64,000 nt of DNA from assembly GCF_038637725.1 (NCBI RefSeq), contig NZ_CP152052.1, positions 727,501 to 791,500 on the forward strand, written 5' to 3'. Shown in pieces: positions 53,544 to 60,611 of this stretch. The first letter of the stretch is position 1. Each line of letters begins with the position of its first letter. The notes beneath the pieces were generated by a model, which made no database searches, was not told where the DNA came from, and was given only the letters and a program-made list of their open reading frames with translations. This stretch comes from Psychrobacillus sp. FSL H8-0483. GTDB taxonomy: Bacteria; Bacillota; Bacilli; Bacillales_A; Planococcaceae. Made by a program: the position numbers and the translations under genes.

Positions 53544-53660
53544 TAACCAATCCGTCAGTGTCATTATTTATATATATTTCTCAACATATAAACTTATTTT
53601 GTGTTTTGAGGAATATATTTAAGAAAATCCGGTGATAAAACTTCGAAAGGCGGGATCAGT

Positions 53661-54611
53661 TTGAAAAGCAATCGTAGCAAGCGTAAGGAGCGTAGGCGCA
53701 GGTATAAGAAAAAGAAACTTGACCTTTTCCTGTGTTTAAAAATTGCCCTCATTTGTTACTTAGCCATTTTTGGCGTCGGTTATATGTCATCTGACACATC
53801 CGCATATTTCAGTAGCCAGTCGGAGATCTCACAGATAATTACTGCCGGTATATGGGAAGTGCCGGAAGTTCTTATTAATGGATGTGGCGAGGAATACACA
53901 ATCGGTGAGGTATCGAGCGTGGGAACCAAACCTAACAATGAGGACAATGATGGAAATTCTAATGTAGAAACCGAAAATGATGCATTACCGGGTGAGGAAA
54001 TCAATGTCGACCACGAAGACAAAGATGATAATCCTATAGAAGAAAGCGAAAAGGATGTAATAGCAAGCGGGGAAGATGAGGTTGACTGTGGAGACAAAGA
54101 TGACGTGCCTAAGGAAAAAGATGAAAAGGATGCTGCAGAAGAGCTATTATGCGAGGGCAAAGATGAAAACCTTGTAGAAGTAAATGAAGAGGATGCCGCT
54201 ACAAGCGTGGAAGTCAAGACCGACTGCCCGAAAAAAGATGACGAGCCTAATAATGAAATTGAAAAAGAAAAAGCGCCAGAAGATATAGAAACGATTGAAC
54301 CGATTATAGAGAAACAAGATGAATTAAAAGAGGGAGATATTGAAACAGAGAAAGAAAATGCGGATAAAACAGATGTGGTTGATAGCAAAGAGGATGAGCC
54401 ACAGAAATCTAACGAGGAAAGTCCAAAACAACCGGAAGCCAAGGATGAATCTGTAAACGAATCGAAAGAAAAGAACCCAACAGAAAAGGACTCCGCAAAA
54501 GATGAAACTTCAGAAAGTAGTAGCAACACAAAGAAAGATGATGAAATAAACGACGCAGTAAAACAAGAAAAAAACATAGAAAAAGCAGAGGGGGATACAA
54601 ATGAGATATAA
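53661..54611 (+). CDS. TapA-like acidic surface protein
   Basis: 316 residues from TTG behind AAAGGCGGG. A basic N-terminus (RSKRKERRRRYKKKK) precedes one hydrophobic segment (LCLKIALICYLAIFGVGYM) and then SSDTSAYFSSQSE, a SipW-type processing region. After a short folded stretch with INGCGEEYTIG, the rest is very acidic with loosely repeated units of about 25 residues containing DCGDKDD, CEGKDEN and DCPKKDD, so one cysteine per unit in the middle, and then a Lys/Glu tail. Position next to sipW and the processing motif suggest a TapA-type fibre anchoring role. The acidic Cys repeats are not like Bacillus subtilis TapA, so homology is tentative. Its end overlaps sipW by 11 bases. Confidence 0.6.
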   Translation: MKSNRSKRKERRRRYKKKKLDLFLCLKIALICYLAIFGVGYMSSDTSAYFSSQSEISQIITAGIWEVPEVLINGCGEEYTIGEVSSVGTKPNNEDNDGNSNVETENDALPGEEINVDHEDKDDNPIEESEKDVIASGEDEVDCGDKDDVPKEKDEKDAAEELLCEGKDENLVEVNEEDAATSVEVKTDCPKKDDEPNNEIEKEKAPEDIETIEPIIEKQDELKEGDIETEKENADKTDVVDSKEDEPQKSNEESPKQPEAKDESVNESKEKNPTEKDSAKDETSESSSNTKKDDEINDAVKQEKNIEKAEGDTNEI

Positions 54612-55212
54612 AATGAAAGCAAAAAATCAAAAGATAAAAAAGTGGGTAAATAACATTGTAACCGGCATATTAATGATTCTGTTGATCACGGTAGCTACCG
54701 TAGTTGTTATATCGAAAGCCTCCGGCGGAGAACCAGAGTTTTTCGGTTACCAGTTAAAAACCGTTCTATCGGGATCGATGGAGCCAGGAATTCAAACAGG
54801 CTCAATCGTCGCTCTCAAGTCTGCTGTAGTTAAAACTGGCTTCGAAAAAGGCGATGTCATTACATTTCAGACAGAAGAAGACATTTTGATTACACACAGA
54901 ATCACAGAGGTAGTCAGAACTGGTGACTCCGTACTTTACCGTACAAAAGGCGATAACAACAATGCGGAGGACATGAATCCGGTTCTTTCTGACAATGTGG
55001 TAGCAAAATACACGGGTTTCACAGTGCCTTACGTTGGATACTTCATTAATTTTTCTCAGTCTAAAAATGGCGCATTACTACTGTTGATACCTGGATTCCT
55101 GTTGCTTATCTACTCCGCATTTACAATTTGGAAAGTACTATCTGTAATTGAATTGCGCCCGAAAAAACAAGTAGACATAGTAGGCGAAGATAGCGGGAAA
55201 AGTACTACCTGA
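54601..55212 (+). CDS. sipW: SipW-like ER-type signal peptidase I
   Basis: 203 residues with an N-terminal membrane segment (IVTGILMILLITVATVVVI), catalytic Ser in VLSGSMEPGIQTG, Lys replaced by the His of THRITEV as in ER-type peptidases, and a C-terminal membrane segment (LLLLIPGFLLLIYSAF). SipW cleaves TasA and TapA precursors in Bacillus. The ATG, preceded by AGGGGG, lies within the end of the TapA-like gene, so translation is coupled. Three candidate substrates surround it, before and after. Confidence 0.92.
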   Translation: MRYKMKAKNQKIKKWVNNIVTGILMILLITVATVVVISKASGGEPEFFGYQLKTVLSGSMEPGIQTGSIVALKSAVVKTGFEKGDVITFQTEEDILITHRITEVVRTGDSVLYRTKGDNNNAEDMNPVLSDNVVAKYTGFTVPYVGYFINFSQSKNGALLLLIPGFLLLIYSAFTIWKVLSVIELRPKKQVDIVGEDSGKSTT

Positions 55213-55244
55213 ATGATTGATAGAATATGTAAGGAGGTATTACT

Positions 55245-55904
55245 ATGACCAAATTCTTTCGGCTATTCACGTTTCTTCTATTGATTAGCGTAATCTGCTT
55301 CTATCCCTTGACGAGTGTATTTGCAGATGTTGATAATGACACGACTGAGAATGATATAGTCATCAGTATTTCACCAAAAGAAAATTTATTTGATATTACT
55401 AACATGAAGCCCGGTGATTGGGCGCCTCGGACCATTACAGTTCAGAATTCCGGAAGCAAAGATTTTGTCTACCAAATGCAATTGCAAAACAGTGGAGAAA
55501 AAAAGCTTTTCAATGAGCTGTTGCTGGAAGTTAAAGAAGGTGACAAAGAATTGTATCAAGGGAAATTGGCTGGATTTAAATCATTTCCAGGAAGAAAACT
55601 TTCAAGCGGCACCGAAGAAAACTTAGATATCACTATTCGTTTTCCAGAGCATCTTGGAAATGATTTTCAAGGTCTTAATTCTGCTTTTACTTTCTCTTTT
55701 ACGGCGGAAGGAAAAGATAACACGACGGTTCAAGTCATGACAACAGGGCAGGTTGCCAGCGTCGGTCCAACATCAACTGGGTTCAGCCAGCCTAGCACTT
55801 CGACAAATATATTTTTTCTGATATTATTTGGAACTATACTTGTGGCAAGTGGAATTGTGTTGATGATCATCAGACATTACAGACGGATGAAGATAGCTCA
55901 ATAG
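55245..55904 (+). CDS. TasA/CalY-like protein with a C-terminal membrane anchor
   Basis: 219 residues, ATG behind AAGGAGG. Signal peptide to VFA. The middle (about 40-165) has the TasA-like phrase ITNMKPGDWAPRTITVQNSGSKDF, matching NLKPGDHMLRTFKLNNTGS in the first gene. The C-terminus has the layout of a sorting signal, GPTSTGFSQP then a hydrophobic stretch (IFFLILFGTILVASGIVLMII) and RHYRRMK, but the LPXTG motif is degenerate. It may be a membrane-held base for the fibre. A sortase pseudogene follows directly, consistent with loss of sorting. Confidence 0.75.
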   Translation: MTKFFRLFTFLLLISVICFYPLTSVFADVDNDTTENDIVISISPKENLFDITNMKPGDWAPRTITVQNSGSKDFVYQMQLQNSGEKKLFNELLLEVKEGDKELYQGKLAGFKSFPGRKLSSGTEENLDITIRFPEHLGNDFQGLNSAFTFSFTAEGKDNTTVQVMTTGQVASVGPTSTGFSQPSTSTNIFFLILFGTILVASGIVLMIIRHYRRMKIAQ

Positions 55905-55947
55905 ACACTAAGATGTCAAAAGGCTGATCAGTTACAGGGGAACTTTT

Positions 55948-55998
55948 GAAAAGCTGCCTATGCATGGCGTATCGTGCATTGGCAGCTTTTCCGTTTTT
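55948..55998 (+). terminator. Terminator of the TasA/SipW operon
   Basis: GAAAAGCTGCC pairs with GGCAGCTTTTC, with an inner ATGCA/TGCAT pair, followed by CGTTTTTC. Confidence 0.85.
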
Positions 55999-56087
55999 CG
56001 TAGACTACGGTGAATATGAGATGGATAAAAATATCCTTTATTAGCTTTACAGCAGGATAACTTGTTTGTAGGAGGTGAAGCATTTTA

Positions 56088-56445
56088 CTGAAAAAAATAG
56101 CTGTGATTTTGCTGGTGATTGGATTGTTTTTCATTAGATACGCCGGTGTGTATGCTTTAAAGCAAGGTGTTGTTCTCTATACAGGGACTGTTTATCCCGG
56201 TAAAATGATCAAATTCTGTTATCCAGACATGGGATACCGTTTTTACAGGACTGGACAAACTGCAAAATGGTGATACGATCATCGTAAAAATGCAGCATGG
56301 TAACTTTACATATGCCATTGTGGATGAAAATAACACAACCGTCATCGGTTCTACAGCACCGGAAGGAATGCTTACTTTATCCACATGCTATCCATTCGGG
56401 AATATTGGAAACGCGCCAAACCGAAGTGAAAAGAAAGGTGGGTAA
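56088..56445 (+). pseudogene. Sortase (class D-like) pseudogene
   Basis: After GGAGGTGA a frame without a standard start encodes a membrane anchor (LKKIAVILLVIGLFFIRYAG) and then YTGTVYPGKM. The frame is lost at GACATGGGATACC, where a CAT codon followed by a missing base would restore GH-R-DTVFTGLDKLQNGD, the region of the catalytic histidine. The shifted frame continues with DTVFTGLDKLQNGDTIIV and the signature LTLSTCYPFGNIGNAPNR, which holds the catalytic Cys and Arg, to a stop. Roughly 60 or more residues between the anchor and the histidine are also missing compared with normal sortases of about 200 residues. So it is inactive through both an internal deletion and a frameshift. Confidence 0.8.
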
Positions 56446-56532
56446 AACTTGCACTACAACAAAAGCCTATACCCTTTTCTTAACCTCCAGCTTCTTTCTT
56501 CCCTGATTAAGATAAATTAATAGATGAACTTG

Positions 56533-56566
56533 AAACAGCTCTAAGGGACTTCTTAGAGCTGTTTTA
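56533..56566 (+). terminator. Terminator downstream of the sortase pseudogene
   Basis: AAACAGCTCTAAG pairs with CTTAGAGCTGTTT and runs into TTAGAC. Confidence 0.82.
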
Positions 56567-56949
56567 GACTGTAGAAAAGCGAAATTTACTTGAATCTTAC
56601 AGTCTATTATTAATAGAACAAGGTATTGTTATTCAAATAAGTTCTTGAAATCAAAATGAGCCCTGTTGTCTATTTAATTTTTCCAGGAAAAATTAAATAA
56701 CTAATACATGCCTACAATCTGTGCAGTAGAACTGAAATTTTTAAAAATTTGAATATTACAAATACAAAACAAAGGTAGACAATCCCTTCCGTTTTCCGAC
56801 AAAAATAGAACCTACAAAACCGCGCAAAATGACGTTAAAATTGGTGTAATTTGGCTATACTGAATTCTGTAAAGTAATAAATATTTCGGAAACTGTGAAG
56901 TACGACCTGTATTTGGGCACCTGGGACGTATGGAGTTATTGGTGCAACC

Positions 56950-56996
56950 GGCCTGATTAAACTTGGACATTTTGTTCAATTTAATTAGGCCTTTAT
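56950..56996 (+). terminator. Terminator-like hairpin in the leader of the broken acidic-protein gene
   Basis: GGCCTGATTAAACTTGGACA pairs with TGTTCAATTTAATTAGGCC with few mismatches, followed by TTTATTA. Sitting 20 bases before a GGAGG site, it could be an attenuator. Confidence 0.6.
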
Positions 56997-57018
56997 TATG
57001 TATTCAGGAGGAAACGTA

Positions 57019-57712
57019 TTGAAACTGATGTTTGTTCAATCCGCACTTTTTGTATCCATGATTTTACTTCTATTGCAGAGCACTAGTTTACAACTGCAGA
57101 AATAAAAAGTGATGCAACAATAACCATGGTTTTAGAGAATAGCGCACTTGTTGCAATAACTTATGGGGAAAATAAGACACTTAAGGTCACAAATAATACT
57201 GATAAAACCATTAAAAAATTGAATTAATGGGGGAATCAGTAAAAGAGATTGTTAATATGGAAGAATCAGATTCCGATGTCATGGCAGGAGAAATAAAAGA
57301 ATTTGCTTTAACTGGTAGTCCTAAGGAGTTAACAGGCAAAGTTATTAAAATAACAGCAAGTTGGAATGGAGGCAGTGCAGAAATTACATCCATGTTTCCG
57401 AAATTCGCAGAAGATAAAATGCTTTTAGTACTAAATGAAGAAGAAAAATATTTAGGGTGTGAAAAAGAGAAACATTCAGAACTAGGTGAAGAAGTAGAAG
57501 TTCCCAAAATAGATGAAGGAGATAAGACTCCAGTATTATGTGAAGAAGAAAATGCTCCACACCAAGTTGAAGAAGTGCTTCCGGTATTAGGTAAAGAACA
57601 AACTGTTCCAAAAGAAATTGGGAATCAACTAGAACTAGACTTAATAGAAATACATTCAACTCCAAAAATTACTGAAGAACCAATTACACCAGAAATTGCA
57701 GATGTACAATAA
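57019..57712 (+). pseudogene. Secreted acidic protein gene broken by two frameshifts
   Basis: TTG behind CAGGAGG opens a signal peptide (LKLMFVQSALFVSMILLLLQ). At about 57090 coding shifts to another frame (TTAEIKSDATITMVLEN, ITYGENKTLKVTNNTDKTIKK), and at about 57220, in a run of A, it shifts again (IELMGESVKEIVNMEESDSD) to continue to the stop with an acidic, Glu/Pro-rich tail. Both shifts are in the same direction, each consistent with one missing base. The middle part looks like a small beta domain. Position after the TasA/SipW locus and composition suggest a surface protein. Sequencing error in homopolymers is the main alternative. Confidence 0.65.
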
Positions 57713-57727
57713 AAGGGGAGAGCAAAA

Positions 57728-58009
57728 TTGGGAGGAATCTTTGCTAATTTCTATAGGGAAAACAATACGAAACTTACTTTCATCCTATTACCACTGCTAA
57801 TAGTATTTGTTGCAATATCTGTCTATTCTCTGTCGCGACCTGTAACAACTACTAACCAAATCAATGGTAACACCTCTCAAATTGAGACAGTCTATGATTA
57901 CAAGGCGACAATTACACCAAATGTCCTATATCAAGTAGAATCCATTCGAAATAGAAGTCGAAGTGCGAACAAAGGTGCAGAAAGTGATCCAGCTTATGCA
58001 CTGGACTAG
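57728..58009 (+). CDS. Truncated DUF5305-like membrane protein
   Basis: 93 residues from a TTG start behind AGGGGAGAG. A short cytosolic part and one membrane segment (LTFILLPLLIVFVAISVYSL) are followed by QIETVYDYKATITPNVLYQVE, which resembles the conserved N-terminus of DUF5305 proteins often found in SipW/CalY loci. Those proteins are normally several hundred residues, so only the beginning remains. The last residues run into, and overlap by 14 bases, the start of the histidine kinase gene, as if a deletion had joined the two. Family assignment is tentative. Confidence 0.5.
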   Translation: MGGIFANFYRENNTKLTFILLPLLIVFVAISVYSLSRPVTTTNQINGNTSQIETVYDYKATITPNVLYQVESIRNRSRSANKGAESDPAYALD

Positions 58010-59690
58010 TCAAGTTTATTCTTTCATAGAAAAGAATCCTTCCAGCAAACCGCATCTGGTGCTTGTTTATCGATATATTTCACTTATCTTAACTTCTTGC
58101 TTTTTTTTGTTAGGACCGCCCCAATCGCCATTTGTTTTTAAAGTCGGGTTGGTTGTATCACTTGGTGTAGCAGCTTGGATCTTAACGGACTTACAAAGAA
58201 AATATGTAGGGAATAGTAAGGTATTAAAAACGATTGTCTTAACCGAAACAATTGGTTTGACTTTATTACTCATCCCTACAGGTGGTATTGAAAGTCCGTT
58301 TATATGGTATGCGCTGAATCCTGTATTGGCAGCTGCAAGTTTTCTAACGCCTTTGTTCTGTTGGGGAGTATTGACCTTCTATCTAAGTAGTGCGACTTTC
58401 ATTGCTTCTTCTCTATTCCGCATAGACAATATGGTAACGATTTTAGAAGAAAATTCTTATATTTATTTAGTCTGTTTATTAATTACATTGCTTGCAAGTT
58501 TGTTTTTGGGTCTAACGAAGGAGCTAGATGCAAAAGCTACTGAACTAATGCTCGTAAATAAAAAACTGTCGGAATCAAATGAAATGTATGAGAATACGTT
58601 AGAGCATATCATGTCTTTGTATCACTTAATGGATAACTTTTCAGCCGATAAAAACCCTGAAAAGTTAACAACAGATATCACATCTTCTTTAATTAATTGT
58701 ACGCAAAAAGAATCTGCATTCTTTTGGTTAATAGATCTCCATAAACAGAAAAGCTATTTAGCAAATACAACGAGTATTCTAAACATGGAAGAGGAACTTA
58801 AGAAAGACTGGCACAATATTAGCCAAAAGAAAGAATCATTTATGGACAAGATTCACGATGAATACTTTTGGATGAAAGTAATTAGAACTTCTAAAAATGT
58901 TGGTGTTGTAGGAATTAATGTCAGCAGTTTCAGTGAAGTAAGAGATACTTTCTTATTAAACCGGACATTTGAGTTTATCGCAGAGCTCAGTGAAATCATG
59001 CTCGAGAGAATTCATATGGATAAAATGATGGATCAGCTAATCATTATTGAAGAGCAAAATCGTATAGCCAATGAAATACATGACAGTGTTTCTCAGAAAC
59101 TATTTGGAATCGTCTACTCATTGCACAGCTTACAGAATAAAAGTCGGAATATTTCGAAAGAAGAGTTAAATAGAGAGTATCAATTTCTATCAAAGATAGC
59201 GAATTCGACCATAAAAGAACTAAGAGCAGCTATTTACCGACTAAGCTCAGTAAAAAAAGGAGATAAACCATTTCTGGTACTCCTAAAAAATTATTTAGAA
59301 GAGTATGCCAAGCTGAATGACGTGAGAATTGACTATCAAATAGAGGGAGATGAATCCTTCATTCCTCACGATCTAAAAACTGGACTCTATCGGGTCATTT
59401 GCGAGGCATGTGGAAATGCAGTTAGACACGGGAAATGTCATGTGATGGAAATAAGAGTTTCTTTACTAGAAGAGAAGACATTAGTAGTAATCCAAGACGA
59501 CGGGATTGGAATTAATTTGCATAAACAGGAAGAAAAGAAGGAAAAAGGAATAGGCCTCTTTAATATGAAAAGTATTGTAAATTCGTTTAATGGAACATTC
59601 TCGATAGAAGGGATACCAGGTATGGGAACAAAAATACAAATTGATATTCCACATGTAAAAATGCTAAAAAAACAAGAGGTGCTAGGATAA
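57996..59690 (+). CDS. NarL-type sensor histidine kinase (DegS/LiaS/NarX family)
   Basis: 564 residues from the chosen ATG (MHWTSQVYSF); an upstream in-frame GTG lacks a ribosome site. About five to six membrane segments fill residues 25-180, followed by a coiled linker (LDAKATELMLVNKKLSESNEM), a GAF-like region (about 210-330), the HisKA_3 box with phospho-acceptor His in EEQNRIANEIHDSVSQKLFG, and the ATPase domain (VICEACGNAVRHGKC; DDGIGI; GIGLFNMK). The stop overlaps the regulator's ATG by one base. The stimulus is unknown; the membrane-embedded input suggests an envelope or lipid signal. A link to the TasA locus or surface enzymes is by position only. Confidence 0.88.
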   Translation: MHWTSQVYSFIEKNPSSKPHLVLVYRYISLILTSCFFLLGPPQSPFVFKVGLVVSLGVAAWILTDLQRKYVGNSKVLKTIVLTETIGLTLLLIPTGGIESPFIWYALNPVLAAASFLTPLFCWGVLTFYLSSATFIASSLFRIDNMVTILEENSYIYLVCLLITLLASLFLGLTKELDAKATELMLVNKKLSESNEMYENTLEHIMSLYHLMDNFSADKNPEKLTTDITSSLINCTQKESAFFWLIDLHKQKSYLANTTSILNMEEELKKDWHNISQKKESFMDKIHDEYFWMKVIRTSKNVGVVGINVSSFSEVRDTFLLNRTFEFIAELSEIMLERIHMDKMMDQLIIIEEQNRIANEIHDSVSQKLFGIVYSLHSLQNKSRNISKEELNREYQFLSKIANSTIKELRAAIYRLSSVKKGDKPFLVLLKNYLEEYAKLNDVRIDYQIEGDESFIPHDLKTGLYRVICEACGNAVRHGKCHVMEIRVSLLEEKTLVVIQDDGIGINLHKQEEKKEKGIGLFNMKSIVNSFNGTFSIEGIPGMGTKIQIDIPHVKMLKKQEVLG

Positions 59691-60334
59691 TGAAAGTAGT
59701 TATTATTGATGATCATCCTTTAATAAGAAAAGGTCTAAAATCATTATTTTCGTTAGATGGATCAATGGAGGTACTTGGTGAGGCAACGAATAGTAGGGAT
59801 GCCTTAAATCTTTTAAACATGGTCAAACCTGATATTGCGATAGTGGACCTTCGATTAGGGGAAGAGTCAGGCCTAGAACTTATAAAAGAGGCAATTCGAA
59901 AAGGAATCGTGTGCAAATTTGTTGTGCTAACTTCATCAGCAGAAGAAGAAGACTTTAAGCTAGCAAAAGAAATAGGAGTAGACGGTTACTTGTTGAAGGA
60001 AGCCCTTCCGGAGGAACTTTTACATGCTCTATCCATGATTAGCAAAGGAAGAAAATATTACGATCCAGGAGTACTCGATTTAGTGATGAAATCAAACACA
60101 TCTCTCCAAGATGATGAGCATATCGAACAGTTAACCCCAAAAGAGAAGGAAATACTAATAGAACTAGGCAAAGGTCATTCCAACAAGGAAATCTCCAAGA
60201 CCTTATATATCACCGAATTCACCGTGAAAAAACACGTAAGCCAAGTATTCGCAAAACTAGGTCTAGCCGACAGAACCCAAGCAGCCTTATACGCCAACGC
60301 AAAAGGTTTAGTCAAGTACGTCATAAACTCATAA
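59690..60334 (+). CDS. NarL/LuxR-family response regulator
   Basis: 214 residues. The receiver domain has the acidic pair in IIDDHPLIRKGL, phospho-acceptor Asp in DIAIVDLRLGEESG, Ser/Thr in VVLTSSAEEED, and Lys in GYLLKEALPEE. The C-terminal LuxR helix-turn-helix is EQLTPKEKEILIELGKGHSNKEISKTLYITEFTVKKHVSQVFAKLG. It is translationally coupled to the kinase. It is complete and likely controls transcription of unknown targets. Confidence 0.93.
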   Translation: MKVVIIDDHPLIRKGLKSLFSLDGSMEVLGEATNSRDALNLLNMVKPDIAIVDLRLGEESGLELIKEAIRKGIVCKFVVLTSSAEEEDFKLAKEIGVDGYLLKEALPEELLHALSMISKGRKYYDPGVLDLVMKSNTSLQDDEHIEQLTPKEKEILIELGKGHSNKEISKTLYITEFTVKKHVSQVFAKLGLADRTQAALYANAKGLVKYVINS

Positions 60335-60352
60335 AAGAGTGTTTTGTTGCAG

Positions 60353-60385
60353 AAGTGTTACTGGTGCCTGGCACCAGTAACACTT
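60353..60385. repeat. 33-base palindrome, GGTGCC family copy 4
   Basis: Perfect 16-base arms (AAGTGTTACTGGTGCC and its complement) around a central T. It lies 18 bases after the response-regulator stop and could serve as part of its terminator. Confidence 0.88.
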
Positions 60386-60400
60386 ATGTCATAATAGAGG

Positions 60401-60438
60401 AAGTCCTGCGAAGAGAAATCTTTGTGGGACTTTTTTGG
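60401..60438 (+). terminator. Terminator of the two-component operon
   Basis: AAGTCCTGCGAAGA pairs with TCTTTGTGGGACTT, 4-base loop, then TTTT. Confidence 0.75.
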
Positions 60439-60611
60439 GTTTGAAGTAGATAAATTGGTCTATCTAGGACACTTATTTCGATATAAAACATTGTAAAGGA
60501 ATAGTAAATGTAGGTAAAAATGATTAAGAAATTGTAAATTTGACCTATTTATATATTGGTAAATGTTAGAATGGTTTTTGCAAGAGTATCAGATAACTAG
60601 GAGGATGGGAA

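Larger units (their letters stand above)
56446..57018. other. Intergenic region with two terminators and an unexplained structured stretch
   Basis: Just after the sortase remnant a frame reads VGKTCTTTKAYTLFLTSSFF and stops, possibly the start of a lost signal peptide. A terminator lies at 56533-56566. The stretch 56860-56991 has several GC-richer segments (GGGCACCTGGGACGTATGG, then GGTGC) in an AT-rich background, before the last hairpin. It may be an RNA leader for the broken gene downstream. Confidence 0.4.

Noticed and set aside
53780-54622. 280-residue frame on the minus strand, rich in Ser and Phe
   Set aside because: It is the antisense image of the acidic protein (GAA/GAT repeats give TTC/ATC), without a ribosome site or protein-like composition.
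56880-56960. c-di-GMP-I riboswitch
   Set aside because: Only short fragments fit; the conserved GGCAAACC and tetraloop-receptor parts are not visible. Kept only as an unexplained structured region.
57085-57230. Programmed frameshifting in the acidic-protein gene
   Set aside because: Two shifts in one short gene, the first without a slippery heptamer, and broken neighbours make decay or sequencing error more likely.
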